Assembly: GCA_019925105.1 (NCBI GenBank)
Contig: JAHGAU010000034.1
Coordinates: 558,001 to 622,000, forward strand
Length of the DNA stretch: 64,000 nucleotides
Reading direction: 5' to 3'
DNA from: Niebla homalea
Lineage: Eukaryota > Ascomycota > Lecanoromycetes > Lecanorales > Ramalinaceae
The position numbers and the translations under genes were made by a program. The notes under the pieces were generated by a model. The model saw only the letters and a list, made by a program, of their open reading frames with translations, had not been told where the DNA came from and made no database searches. Position 1 is the first letter of the stretch; every line of letters starts with the position of its first letter. Of the stretch, positions 9,070 to 21,539 are shown one piece after another.

Positions 9070-12000
9070 TCACATCACAACGCACTCTCCATCCGATTGC
9101 TTCTTCATGTTCGATCGCGAGACCCGGGCTTTCTGCCTGGCACCACCGCCCCTCCTCAAATCTTCCAGACGATCTCGAGCCTTTGGGAAATGTTGCGCTT
9201 CACACTAATCAGCTTGACCCTTTATTGAGTAAACGAACGGGTGACTCTTGACTCACATGCAGACTTCCAATACCACCTCTTCGCATCTTCCAAGTTCGCA
9301 GGTGCTCCAATGCCTACCTCTGTAAAGTAGCCCATAGCATATTCAGCCTTGGCTAACCCGGCCTGTGCAGCCTTTCTCGCCCATAGATAAGCTTCGGTGT
9401 CACTTTGTTGGAGGACACCCTCGGTCCCGGTAAGGTACCACCCACTTAGCGCGAGCTCGCTCTGGTGTTCCTCTTGCACAGCGGCTTTGCTGTACCATGC
9501 GATGCTTTGCCGGGGGTCAACGGTGCAGCCGAGGAGACCGTACTCGTACGCACAGCCGAGGCGGAATTGCGAGAACTTGTAGCCAAGATTTGCAGCTTGA
9601 GTGAAATACCGGCGAGACGCCGCTTCGTCCTGTTGCACGCCGTCGATCGCCATTGGTTTTTCGTGGAGTAGAGCCTGTATTGTGTTGGCAAGTCAATGAA
9701 TGGGGATCTGCACGTTCTCTCGACTTACAAGCTCGTGAAGGGCGTGTGGGTTCTCTTTGTCGGCCCTATCAGCAGCCTTACTCAACCAAGACATTGCCTC
9801 TCGAAGATCCCGTGGCTGACCAAGCAAGCCTTTCAGCTGAATGACACCCATCTTGTACATAGCTGCTACGTCGCCAAGCGTGGCAGCTCGCTTGTACCAC
9901 TGCATCGCCTTGATAGGGTCGTGCTTGGTGCCACCGCCCTCCTCCTGACCCAATTCGCAACAAACAGCAACCCTGTAGGCCGCTTGGGCATGATTGGCTT
10001 TAGCCGCCTTTTGGTAGAGTATGAAGGCTTCTTTGATATCGTTTGGAAGACCCAGCGCCCCACGACTGTAGCAGTCCGCATAATAGAAGTCCGCCTCAGA
10101 GTAGCTTAGCGCTGACAGCTTCCTCACGATTTTCAGAGCATCCGCTTGGTACTTATCGTGAGTTCGCTTTCGGGTGGCCGGGTCGGCTCTCTGATCCACG
10201 AGGACCTCGGAAGCTTCAACGAGTTTCTTGGCTAGCTGGAACTGGCTAGGTGAATCGTTCGGAGTCCTCACAGTCTTCTGTCTTAGACTTTCAAGTTCCC
10301 TTGGGGTGACTGATCCTGCATGACTCTCATCACCAGAGCGAGATGATGTGGACTGCTGTACTGGGTCAGTGGGGGTAGAGTTGTATTGTCTCACAGGTGG
10401 CGGGTGCTGAGCTTGATTTGACCGCGGCTCGCTCCCTTGCCTTGGAGGAGCTGGGTGGTGTGGCAAGGAATTCGGACTGGGGTGGTGCGGAAGAGCGTTG
10501 GGATTGGGAAGTGGCTTATATGGGGTTGACGTAGGTGATCTAGTATTCAGTGGCGTGGGCGTCCCTCCAGGTTGTCGAGGGCGATTATCTGGATGACCAC
10601 CATTTCGCATTGGTCTTGACCTAGGATCATTGGGATGCGGTGGTCTGGAGGCCTTATAGCGAGGCCCTGAGCCCTTGTACCTTTCATCGCCGCTGTAGCT
10701 CTGTCCTGGAATTGGACCTGTGCGATTCTGGTTGGATCGAGATCTCGAGTTTGGATCTGGTGAATGCGGCGGATATTGGGAAGGACCGTTAGAAGAGCAA
10801 GTGCTAAAATCTCCATGAGCGTCAGTGCTTGCAGACGTCGCCGGTCTTCGCTCAGCTGCCTCTGCCAAGCCAAAATTGAACCCATTGTCTTCTTGCTGCT
10901 GACGGGGGCCATGCTCATTCAAATCAGGCTGGGATCTGCTTTGTGGTAGCTGACGACCAACAGAGGTATTCAAGTTGAAGTTGTGTTGTGTGTATGGATC
11001 GCTGTAAGCTGACATTGGATGCGGCCTGGGGCTCGTAGCCCCAGTATGAAGGTGACTATCGATTGACGACTCCTGGTCATATTGCCTCAAATTACGCGAT
11101 GCCTCAAAATTGGGCATTTCTTCGTCATTCGAGACGGTGCGTCCAAACCGGTCCGATACGTTCTGATAAGGCAAATGGACACCTTGAGCCTCTTGGTGGC
11201 CGTTGAAAAAATTTTCACGGCACTCTTTATGAATTCTCGGTTGAGGGGCTTGAGAGTCTTGCATGGGTCCAGCAGCGACCCGCCTTCCCCATTGACCTTC
11301 TTCCGAAAGGATTCTCGACGGGCCAGGCGGTTTGCTCTGAGATCCACTTGCAGAGCCGTTGGGCAGGTAGCCCTTGTCCTGCGGCCCATAGTAGCCAGAC
11401 ACTGCGCCAGGCTCTGGCCACGAAGGCTCAGTAGTGGGTATGAGGCCCGAATCAGGAACTACGTTGGACAGTGCAGCCGGCATCGTCCGACTCCGCTGGC
11501 AAGCCGGAGCCGGTACACCATTCGAGTGAGCTTTCGCTTGCGGCTGAGTGTTGGCAGAGTAGTGGGCCGGAAAAGCAGGCCGATTCGTCTGATCCATCCG
11601 CCCATTACCATGAACCTTATCTTTTGGTACAGGCCTGTCATAGGCCAACGCATAAGCGGAATATGGATCTGGGAAAGAACGGGCATTGCCATCGTCGTGG
11701 GCATCAAGCCGATAATTGTGTGATCGCACAAGATCCTCCGAAGTTCTTGGGGCGGAGTGCAGGTGGCGCGAGCTCTCCGCATGGTTGATAGGGGCCTTGT
11801 TATTGTGTGACGAGCCGTGACTAGTTTTGCTGCTGGCAGTCTGCGGTCTGCTGCTCTGGTTTTTAGATTGATGTTGAAGGTCGTCCAGGCTTGTCCGAGC
11901 TGTGTAGTTGTCCATATTGTTTGAGTCACCCTGATTACTCTTTTTGGGTTTCGGTGGGAAGGTGGGAAAAGGGTTGTCCCATGAAAGTTTTTCCGGCGAT

Positions 12001-12871
12001 TTGAGGTCCTCTAAGATCCTTACCGGCCTTGAAGGTGCTAGCCATCGATGAGAGGTATGACAAAGATGAGAGGGGGGAATACTGGAGACCTACAGGAGGA
12101 TGCACCTCGGCTGTCGACAGTGCGAGAATGACTGGATGGCGGAGGTTTTGGAGAGCGGGAGAGATCATCGCGATGGTGTTGGGCGGCCTCATTCGTTCCC
12201 CAACGACTTTCACTGCGATCCTGCCCATCGCCATGATTCAGGTATCTAGGTAAATGGTCATCTTTGGATCGGTAGTCCAAGTTCAAGTCATTGCGAGGAG
12301 ACCTCTGATTTGAGATAGGGGCTGCGCTGTGCTGTGCCTCAAAGACGCTACCATTGTGCTGGTTATCTTCCGACTCATGGTACTGTGACTGTGGCTCGTC
12401 TCGCCATTGCTGATGCGTCTGGTCGTAGTTACGCCAACTGTTGTGATTGTCATACCTTCGACCATGGTTTTGTCCTTGCGCGTGTAATCCCGGAGGGGGA
12501 CGCGGGCGTCGATCACGATGGTCAGTCCCATTTCTGTGCGACGCTAACGTCGGTTTTGAGTGGGAAGGCTCGCCGTAGGATCTCCCATCTTGCCAACCTC
12601 GTTGACTCGGTTCGGACCCTGCGTATCCGCTGTTATTTTGCTCCTGTGGACTCCAAGGGTTCGGATCGTAATCAGCATATTCATCCCGATCGTATGGTGT
12701 CTCATAAGTTTGGAGGGTTCGTTCGTTATCATGGCCATAAGCTGGGCCATAGCCTCCTCGTCCAGTTTTATAATTGTCCGTACGCATGTCCCCGTAGGTG
12801 GGGCCATGGTTGCCATTGTATGGCCCTTGCTCATCCGTGCGTCTGGGCCTTGACCGCGAGTCGCAGGCCAT
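9070..12871 (-). CDS. CHS4: Skt5/Chs4-type chitin synthase activator, Sel1 repeats and CaaX box
   Basis: Four exons on the minus strand: 12871-12094, 12037-9729, 9674-9257 and 9197-9070 (3,633 nt, 1,210 aa). Introns are 56, 54 and 59 bp. The first uses donor GTAGGT and restores LAPSRPVRILEDLKSPEKLS followed by WDNPFPTFPPKPKK, a motif seen near the start of fungal Skt5 proteins. The last uses an AAG acceptor; the nearby TAG would give an immediate stop. Residues 1-~850 are low complexity, rich in Ser, Pro, Gln, His, Arg and Asp. Residues ~906-1170 are Sel1/TPR-like repeats (ADCYSRGALGLPNDIKEAF, AMQWYKRAATLGDVAAMYKM, GCAYEYGLLGCTVDPRQSIA, RWYWKSASQHFPKARDRLED). The protein ends GECVVM, a CaaX prenylation motif matching the farnesylated end of yeast Skt5. 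The family binds and activates class IV chitin synthase at the plasma membrane. The start ATG has A at -3. The protein is long for the family because of its N-terminus. Confidence 0.9.
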
Positions 12872-13657
12872 GATGAGTATGTGTAGGTACCACTTCCGAA
12901 TGCCGCTCAACAATGGGCATGCATTCTTTGCGCTGCTTCGTGTGCTGTAGTCAAGACCAGCGGCGTCTTTCGGCGACAGATCTCGTGGCGCATTTACAAC
13001 GTTCCACGAGCCGTGACTATGGGGGAGGACTGTTCCAGTTCAGCTGCACGCATGGGCTTCAAAGGCGTAAGCAAGCGTTGAATGATAGCCACAAGCTTAT
13101 TGAGGGGTCAAGGCTTTGCCCAATGCTCCAGCAAGAGTTGCGAAGCTGGATAAATCACGAGTCTGTGCAGGATGTCATGAATTCGTGATTGGAGTAATTA
13201 GGAGACAAGCCTCATCGCGGACAAGTTTCGAAGTGACCAATCAATTGAAGTTATACAGACAGCTCCATACCCCTTGGCGCTTGAAGTGGCGGTGCATTCA
13301 AGTACCCTCTTCTTGAAGAGAGGAAGCTCCCATTGACATCTTCTCACGATTGAAGGCGAGGCAAGATCTACGAATGCCAGTACACGTGTTCTTCGAAACC
13401 CCGACCAATAGCTTACATGTACAGAGCAAGGTAGATATCCGCCTGTGGCTGAGGTGCAAGGCACTGGTGGTTCTGGTGCGTCCCGTATTTAGTGGGGCCC
13501 AAAATGGTTCTTTTCAGCTTCTCAGCACAAAGCTGAAGGATTTCAATCGAATTTTGCCCTGGAGCCAGTTTCGCGACCTTTTTCGTAATGGAAGCCTTTG
13601 TCCCACTCCTTTAACGTGAGGCTACCGATACTCTAGTACATTGCGCAACCCGTAAGC
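12872..13657. promoter_or_regulatory. Divergent intergenic region between CHS4 and CBP4
   Basis: The 786 bp lie between two outward-facing starts and should carry both promoters. CCAAT boxes occur at 13237-13241 and 13405-13409, on the CBP4 side. No coding frame within it is convincing. Confidence 0.45.
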
Positions 13658-14117
13658 ATGTCCCGAGCAGGCTTATGGATCAAGATGATAGCTGCGTAAG
13701 TTATCCAGGAACAAGCTGATCCAAAGCCATCATCTCATTTCCTTCTAGCGGTGGTATCATGTGCATCGGAGGCCCTGCACTGATATATTACGTTACTCCT
13801 ACTGAAGAAGAGCTCTTCAAGGTGAGCTCCTTCCACCTCCTCCTGGCCGTGTTCACTGATGTTTCCACCAGCGCTACAATCCTGAATTACAGCGACGATC
13901 TCTTGAAAACCGCCAAAGCAAGCAAGAAGACTTTGACAACTTTGTGGGAAAGTTGAAAGAGTACTCGAAATCCGATAAGCCGATATGGGAGGCTGCGGCA
14001 GAGGACGAAGCGAGGACTAAAGCGAACACGGCCGAAGAGCAGAGACGAATCGCAGCAGATATTCAAAAGCGCCGAGACGAGATCAAGAGGCAGAGCATGG
14101 GCAGTGATCGATCCTGA
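13658..14117 (+). CDS. CBP4: Cbp4-like complex III (cytochrome bc1) assembly factor
   Basis: Three exons, 13658-13695, 13749-13821 and 13872-14117 (357 nt, 118 aa), with introns of 53 and 50 bp (donors GTAAGT and GTGAGC, acceptors TTCTAG and ACCAG). The protein starts MSRAGLWIKMIAAGGIMCIG, a single membrane anchor (about residues 8-28), followed by GPALIYYVTPTEEELFKRYN, PELQRRSLENRQSKQEDFDN and a long charged coiled tail (AAAEDEARTKANTAEEQRRI). This order matches fungal Cbp4, an inner-membrane protein that binds newly made cytochrome b with Cbp3/Cbp6 during bc1 complex assembly. The length is normal for filamentous fungi. It is convergent with malate synthase, with 179 bp between stops. Confidence 0.93.
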
Positions 14118-14296
14118 TCGAATTTGCTCTGTCTTTTCGGTGCTTTCCCGTTGCAGGGCCAGCAGCAATCAAATTGAAACATGTTTTCCAGCTATGACAA
14201 AGGTGGATCTTCTCTCCCTCTCCATACCGGCAGTACGAGCTTTCCAATTTTGCAGTGTCATGTTGATTCAGACGGATACTCACCTTTCGACCCTAC
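14118..14296. other. Short convergent 3' spacer between CBP4 and malate synthase
   Basis: The 179 bp must hold both 3' untranslated regions and both polyadenylation sites, so overlapping transcript ends are likely. Nothing else is seen. Confidence 0.5.
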
Positions 14297-16178
14297 CTAC
14301 AACTTTGCGGCCGGACCGACCGAAGTAATCTCATTGTACAGCAGACTCGTCAAGAATTCGGCATAGTCCCTGACAGGCCATTAGCAAAGAACTCTGAGAA
14401 GCAAAATTCGGAAACCACATACTCGCCAGTGACCTGCCCAGCAAAGTACTTTGCTGCCAGCTGGTACTTGTTGCCTTTCGGTGCTTTCGATGCCAGCTCG
14501 TCTGCCTGCTCTTTAAGCAACCTTTGCGCATACGCCTTGTCGACCTTCTTGCCTTCCGCAGTGGTGACGCCGTGCTTGCACCACTGCCACAGCTGACTTC
14601 GACTCACTTCTGCCGTCGCTGCGTCCTCCTTGAGTGATGATTAGCGCTCCGACACGATACGCCTCCAGAGTTGTGGATGAAATCACCATCAGATAGTTGA
14701 TCGGCACACAGCCAATGCCCTTGAGCCAGCCCTCCATATAGCCGAGACCAATATTGAGGTTCTTCCGGATGCCTTCTTCACTGACTGTTCCTGGCATGTT
14801 CATGTTCAACAGATCATTGCCGGTGACGTGGACCTCCTCCCTTCGTTTGAAGAGTTGATTAGGGGTTGGCATGTGCTTGTTGAAGACGTCTGAAGCGATG
14901 GCCGCTAAAGCTGGATGCGCTACCCAAGTACCGTCATGGCCTGCCCGCACTTCGCGGAGCTTGTCAGCATATACACTTGCCATCGCCTTGTCATTGGCTT
15001 CCTTGTCATCTTTGATCGGAATTTGGGCTGCCATTCCGCCCTGTTCGATTGTCAGCTTTCCGAACCGTCATCGGCAGACCTGCTGTGCCTTACCATGGCG
15101 TGAACGCCTCGCTTATGGCACGTCTTGATCAGAAGTTGCACGTACGCATCCATGAAGGGCACTGTCATGGTGACTGCTGATCGGTCGGGGAGGACAAAGC
15201 TCGAGTTTTGTCTGAATTTCTTAATGACGCTGAAGATGTAGTCCCATCTCCCGCAATTGAGACCAGCACTATGATCTCGAAGTTCGTATATGATCTAGCA
15301 GCGTCAGGCAACCGGTCGATCTGAATCAAAGCAAGCGTACCTCTTCCATCTCGAAAGCAGCGACTATGGTCTCTATCAAGACTGTCCCACGGATGGTGCC
15401 TCGAGGCATTGCGATGTAGTCTTGACCAAGGTTGAAGACATCGTTCCAAAGACGCGCTTCCAGATGCGACTCCATCTTTGGTAGGTAGAAGTATGGTCCG
15501 GTACCTCTCCTAAGGAGCTCGTGGGCGTTGTGGAAGAAGTAGAGACCGAAGTCGAACAAGCTGGCCGATATTGGTTCTCCGTCGACGGTGAAATGCTTCT
15601 CCTCCAAGTGCCAGCCTCTTGCGCGTGCGATCAACGTGGGAAGGGCTCTGTCTGTTCGCAGCTTATATTCCTTCTCGCCTTGTTTGAAATTCACCTGATT
15701 CCGAATGGCGTCATAGAGGTTGACTTGCCCGTTGATCATGTTGTCCCATGTTGGCGCGCTCGAGTCTATGAGCAAAACTTAGCAGGGAGAAGCGCATCAG
15801 GCATGATGAGGAGGACATACCCTCAAAATCAGCCATATATGTCCACACATTGGAGTTCAGCGCGTTTACCACCATCTTCCTATCGGTTGGTCCGGTGATC
15901 TCGACTCTTCGATCGACAAGGCCGGGCGCCGGCGGAGCGCCTTTCCAGGCATTGTTCTCCCTGATGTTCTTGGTCTCTGGGAGGAAGTCGGGAAGCACGC
16001 CTTTGTCCAACTCGGCCTGACGGATATCTCTTCTCTGCAGCAACTCCTTGCGCTTTTCATTGAAAGAGCGATGGAGGAGCGCCAGGAAGGCAGTCGCATC
16101 CTTATTCAAGATTCGTCGAGTCTGGTCATTGAGGGGCCCCAATATCGAAACCCCTTGGAGGATTAACTCGTTGGACAT
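14297..16178 (-). CDS. acuE: Malate synthase, glyoxysomal (glyoxylate cycle)
   Basis: Six exons on the minus strand: 16178-15821, 15765-15341, 15294-15094, 15040-14687, 14628-14423 and 14369-14297 (1,617 nt, 538 aa). Introns of 55, 46, 53, 58 and 53 bp are all GT-AG and frame-consistent. It condenses acetyl-CoA with glyoxylate to malate. Visible landmarks: [40 protein letters not shown], the active-site region [20 protein letters not shown], the malate synthase signature [16 protein letters not shown] across a splice junction, and [20 protein letters not shown]. The C-terminus is AKL, a type 1 peroxisomal targeting signal that appears only after removing the last intron. The start is [16 protein letters not shown]; the frame runs upstream only through a TTG. 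Fungal orthologues are needed for growth on acetate and fatty acids and are repressed by glucose; no clear regulator site was assigned here. It is the last gene before the AT-rich block. Confidence 0.96.
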
Positions 16179-17997
16179 TTCGCACGCTGTATGGAAGACT
16201 TGTTGCAAGAGACGGTCACTGCTTGACACCAGATGGGTCGTCCAATATGGGGCCGGACAGAGGGAGATTATGTCTGAGATGGTTGGTCTCGCAGCTTCCC
16301 ACTCGTCGTCCAATGAGAATGAGGCGGAGATCTGGAGGAAAGGAAATGCAGACTCTTCTACGATAGCGTTTGCGGGGTGCCACCGAGTCTACGTAAATGA
16401 TAAGGAATCCTTGACCCTGGCAACTGCTTTGGACTATGATGGAAAGAGAATCCGAGTCAAAAGGCAAGAACAACGTGCACTGTATGGTGATCAACGAGTA
16501 ATGTACCGTACTTCTTCAAATATTAAACGGTCGAACGGGAGCAAGCAGATGATGTATGAGGCGAACCAGCCTCGGCAAAGACCGAATGCCTAGGCTTGTA
16601 TACTTTCCCCCTGGCAGCCACATGGCTAGTGGGGTAGATGGGTTTACCGCAGGGGCTCCGTTGTCGGGCTAAAACTTGCGCTCGACAGGATATTCTATAA
16701 CCATACAAGCTGGGACATCGGCAACACTGCATTGCTGCACTCAGCGGACATTTACCGGCTTGTGTCGGCTTGTCTCCGACCGAAGTGCAGAAGTCATCCA
16801 TTGGAGACAGGCAGCAGAGCTTGGCTGGACAGCAAATATTCGTTCAAACCATCAAGCCCCCGTAGGTCGAGACAACGCGTGCTTTCACCACCACAATTGG
16901 AGCTGAAGACGTTCCAGTGAGATGGCTTGGGTGGTCGAAATGAAACAAAAATGCCTAGACTATTCAAAGCAAGCGCCATTTGAGTCAGCTTCCGAGCCTC
17001 CGGCCTTAGCTCCCATCGCTCCGCGTACCTTGCAACGGTTGATCGATCGTTTATCTGAAATACTCACCGATGACATGGTTCAGAGTATGAAAAATTTCCC
17101 GGTTCCGGGACAGTACAGGACAAGCAAATGGCAGGCTGAATGAAGCCTTTGTCACTATCGGTGGCAAGCTTGGAGGGGCATGGCACTATAAGAGAAGGTG
17201 ACAAAGCCTCTGCCATGTGCACTTCATCCTGAGGTTGCTGGCCTGCAATCTACGGCAAGAAGCAAATCTGCGTCATACAAAGTCTGATCCACGGACTGGA
17301 GCGGGCTTCGGAAGAGCCTGTTGGCCTATCTGCATCCGATATTCCTGGTCTCCTGTCATTGGCTAGTTGCGTTAAGTCTCTACTCTCTTGTCCATGGGTG
17401 TAACGCTTTCTTTCATTTTCGAAAACGTCTGGCAATGTTAGGCCTTCAAAGTGACTTTTTCAAAAAGAAGGTGCGGAATGTGTAATCAATTGCAATTGAA
17501 ACCCCGTTTTTTTCGATGATTTTCAAGTCTAAATACAACACCCTACGTAAAGACATGAGCCTCATCTCCGCGCTTGCAGTACCGCTCACACGAAAGACAA
17601 CTCAAGCATCTCGAACACCTCAATGCTGCTTACAAGACTGTCTGCTTTCTTCGGAGGATCCTGATAGGTATCTTGTTCTTCGGAGGCATAACACCTAGTC
17701 CGAAATACTTGGTGTTCGCTTCGGCCTTCATGCCAGGCTCGTGCAAGATCCCAAGATCAAAGGCTCTAGCAAGTATGGCGAACGTAACCAGCATCTCTTA
17801 CTTCGCGAGGTAGCGGCCTGGGCAAAGTGTTTGGCCTCCGCCATAAGGTATCCAGGCACCAGAGAGACCTTCGGTCGAAAATCGCGGCTTCTCCTCGACG
17901 CTTTCTGGAATCTCCGGCAGACTCTGCTTGGGCCGCCGGGCTCTGCTTAGGCCGCCGGGCTTCGCGTGCTTCAATGGGCCGCTACCTGTACTCCCAC
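16179..17997. other. Upstream region of malate synthase, no supported gene
   Basis: This is normal-composition DNA between the malate synthase start and the repeat block. An ATG-started 73-codon frame lies at 16922-17143 on the plus strand (MAWVVEMKQKCLDYSKQAPF...), with no family resemblance and no clear splice signals; I do not call it. CCAAT is at 16310-16314. Confidence 0.45.
17922..17959. repeat. 19-bp tandem repeat, two copies
   Basis: CTCTGCTT(G/A)GGCCGCCGGG-type unit twice in a row with one difference, 130 bp before the AT-rich block begins. Confidence 0.85.
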
Positions 17998-18002
17998 AAC
18001 CG

Positions 18003-18085
18003 GGACGGTATGGGACGGGATTTGATTATGGTTATCCCATACCGGCCGGTACTGTATAAGGGTATATCCCGTTCCCGTACCGTCC
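18003..18085. repeat. Inverted repeat at the boundary of the AT-rich block
   Basis: The left arm 18003-18021 (GGACGGTATGGGACGGGAT) pairs with the right arm 18066-18085, with one substitution and one extra base. The 44-base centre contains a second palindrome, ACCGGCCGGT. Immediately to the right the composition drops to AT-rich. It could be the terminal repeat of a small DNA element or the low-RIP edge of a larger one; neither is proven. Confidence 0.7.
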
Positions 18086-18299
18086 TTATTCCGCCGGTAT
18101 AAGACCGGGAAATATTAGGATGCCGGTAATAAAAATATAATCCTTATTTTTAATATAGAATATATTATTTTAAATATTAAATTATATCTGCGAATTTATA
18201 AACCAGCATATAAGTACTCCGAGTATAAGCGAGTAGAACGAGTATAAAAATCTTATATCCGCCTTCGCTTAACCTTTAAGCGCTCGCGAATATCCGGTT

Positions 18300-18831
18300 T
18301 AATAATATAATAACGATTATAAAAGTAAAAACATTAATCAAATAAATTATTAAATACAAAAATTAAGAGATACTTATATAATTAAAGAAGCTTAAAAGGA
18401 GAAAAGGAAGATTATTTAAAAAAAAATTAAGTAAGTATACTTTTAATCGGTAATTTACAACTTAATTATCTCTTTTGGGGGGGTATAAAGATTAATGAAA
18501 TATAATAAGGAGCAGAATAAAAAGCTTAAATTTATCTTTAAATTCCCGCTTTTTAAAAGGCTTAATAATATAATAATTAATACCTTTAGCGGTAAAATTA
18601 AGGCCTTTAAAAAGGCTTTCTTCCATTTTTTATTAGATACCGATTTAACGGATATTAAAAAAGCTATATACTTTAACCCGGTAAATATTAATAAGGAAAT
18701 AATCTTAAAGATAATAATTAAAACGATTAACAAGCTAAAGAAAAATAAAGTTTTTAAATTAAACGGAATCCTGAATAAGTTTTTATTAATAAAAATATTA
18801 TTATTTGAAAAGGTTTTTATTTATTTATTTT
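18300..18831 (+). mobile_element. LINE fragment E (Tad-like), region just before the reverse transcriptase
   Basis: The sequence matches LINE copy C around 42,690-43,170 in the same orientation. A 115-codon open stretch at 18495-18842 shows the linker before the RT (KIIIKTINKLKKNKVFKLNG, NKFLLIKILLFEK), equivalent to the usual EEV..AI..LKPDKAPGPDGIPN..LK region with RIP-type substitutions. Both ends are cut off: the left end is near 18,300 (approximate) and the right end abuts the tail of LINE D. Confidence 0.65.
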
Positions 18832-20154
18832 TGATTGATTGATTAATTTATACTACGGATTGAATTAAATTAATTTTAGCGTTTTTTAATAATCGGTTAT
18901 TAAGCCTTATTAATAACCGTAAAAACCTAATATTTATAACGTTAAAACTAAAAATTAATATTTACCCAGTTTTTACTTTTATTTTAAAAGATTAAAAACG
19001 TTTATAGCTATTTAAAGAATAATAATTTATTTATATACTTTTTCTAAGAAATCCGTAATATTACGATTAAATTTTTTTAAGGGTTACCTTTCGATTTATT
19101 GCTTTTTTGTTTTTTTATAAGTTAATTTTATATTAATATCTTAAGTAGCATTTTTAAAAAATTTTACCGATACATATATTATTATTATTTTAATCATAAC
19201 TATTTTCTTACTTTATTATCGCGGCTATTTTTTTAAGGACTTTTAATAAGTATTTATTATTATACTTCTTTAGCTATAAAAAATGCTTTCCGGTATATAT
19301 AATTACTATAGCCGGTACTTACCTTTCCTTTTCCCTCCTAACTGATAACGGGCCTTTTCTATAAGGTCCTTAGCGACCTTATTTATTTTACCGGTAAAAT
19401 TAAACTAAAGTAATAGGCCTATAAATGTTATGAATTTTACGGCCGCCCGGATATTTCGTTTTTATAAAACATATTTTACGGTAATTATTTTATTTATTTA
19501 TCCCGGCTTTTTTAATTAATTCCGTTTTAAGCTCCGTAAATAATAAATACAAAATAAATATATAAACCGCGTTTTGCTTTTTTATTTTATACTTATATTT
19601 AATATTTATTTAGCTATTAACATATATAATAAAAAAGAAATAGGTTAAACTATTTTTACCCGTCCGGAGTTAAATTATTAACGTACTATTATCCTTGCTT
19701 ATAATCTTATAACGGTATAAATACCTACTAATAATCTCCTCGTTATTTATAGTTAGGTACCGCGGCCCTTAAAAGATTAATTTCTTATATTTACGTTAAT
19801 ATTCAGTTTATCGTATTATAATCTACTTAATAATTATTATTACTTTTACTTTTACGATTCCTTTAATATCCATTTCCTTTACGTTAAATAAAAGCTTATA
19901 TATATTTATATTAACTTTTTAAATATTAATAAAATCGACTTTTTTCTTAACTTAATTTAACTTTACTTCGGTAAAAAAAGTAAGCGTTTTTTTAAAACTT
20001 TTTTTTACTTAAGACTCCTTAAGGTTTATACGGATTTATTTATTCTTTATTATTATAACCGGATATATATATCTCTAAGTTTTACTTAGGTAACTACCTA
20101 ATTAAAGGCTAGTTTTATCGGTAGTATAAAGATTTTAAATTTTAAAACCGGGAC

Positions 20155-20317
20155 TGTTATGTACAATATACGCATGCCAAGAGCTTGTGGGGCACTAGCA
20201 CCAAAAGGGTATAGTGGCTTGGCGCGTACACTTATATTGCGTACCTTTATAGCTAGGTAGATACTTATTATACATTTTACACCCACATTTTTACCTCAGT
20301 ACTCTTAGTACCTAACA
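20155..20317. repeat. Left LTR of the 1,548-bp element
   Basis: 163 bp. It keeps several CpA sites (GCATGCC, GGCACTAGCACC) that are mutated to TpA in the right copy. Confidence 0.8.
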
Positions 20318-21539
20318 AATAATAATAATAGCACTAGCAATTATATTAGCATTATTAATATAGATTAAGTATATCTTATTAAGCTATAGCTTATCCACCT
20401 AATCCCTTAATACCTAAGTCTTTTACTAGATATTTAAATCGATTATATTTTTATTTACTTATTCAGTAAGCTCAGCTTTATCCTCGTTATCAATATATAT
20501 ATTTATACTTAAATCGACTGGATTACTCTTATTACCTTAAACCTTACTTATAAGATCTAGGGACTTATTATTAATACCTTTATTAATAAGCTTATTATAA
20601 GTTAGTTATTTTTTACTTAAATCCTATTTTATAATCTATAACCTTTATATAAAATTTATATTTCTTAAATCTCTTACTTTATTAAAATCAATACCCTTAA
20701 TTAAAGTATTACTATTTAAGGTATTATTACCTATAATACTTAAAGACCTCTTTAATAGATTTATACTTAAATTAAGTACGATACCTCTGAATCCACCCGT
20801 TCCCGCAGTAAAGATTATACCTGCCCCATAAATAAAAAGCTTACTTACTCTATTACCTTTACCTTAAATTTCCTTCGTAACGTTAAAGAAAGAGCCTTTA
20901 ATTAAACGATATATAATCACAATAAATTAATAAGGAAGAGATATTATAAAGGCTGGTATAATAAATATTAAGGATAAGTTATTATATATTTATAAATAGT
21001 AATATATTTTTAAGTTTTAATTATAACGTAACTATCTATTTATAATATTATTTAACCTAATTAAGGCCGGTTTTAAGTATATATTTAAGTTTAATAACCC
21101 TAAACTTATTATTTATAATAAGTATAAATTAAACGAATTTTATAACTTCGTTAAACGTAAAACGGCTAAAAACTAATAATATTTATATAACCGCTTATAC
21201 TTATTCTTTAAGGGCTATAAAGACGATTGGTAAGATACGACCCGGTAAAACTATAGAGATCACGGATTTAAGCGATTTAACTTTTATAAAATATTTAAAT
21301 CTACGATTATTTCCCGGGTAAAACTACGATAATTCCTCGGCTTATACCTTTTTCAGGTTTTTTTAATTTCTTAATATTATACTACCTTAATATTTAATAA
21401 TTATAATATATTTTTATTTTTTTAATACGCTTAACGCTAAATATATTTATTCTTTAACCCCGGAGCCGCTTTTAGTAATAAAGACTTTAACCTTACCGTT
21501 ATAACGAGGGCGTCGCGATCTTCCTTTTTATAATGTATT

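Noticed and set aside
9205..9256. TAG acceptor for the last CHS4 intron
   Set aside because: It gives a stop codon directly after the junction; the AAG acceptor at 9198 keeps frame and yields the CaaX end.
12038..12913. The frame at 12038-12913 as a separate gene from 9693-11915
   Set aside because: Removing a 56-bp GT-AG intron joins them in frame through WDNPFPTFP, so both are exons of CHS4.
13350..13619. 89-codon plus-strand frame before CBP4
   Set aside because: It lies in the divergent promoter region and has no recognisable content.
16922..17143. 73-codon plus-strand frame upstream of malate synthase
   Set aside because: It has an ATG start but no family, no domain and no supporting signals; too short to call.
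20098..20286. 62-codon minus-strand frame
   Set aside because: It runs across the left LTR and flanking LINE sequence; chance frame.
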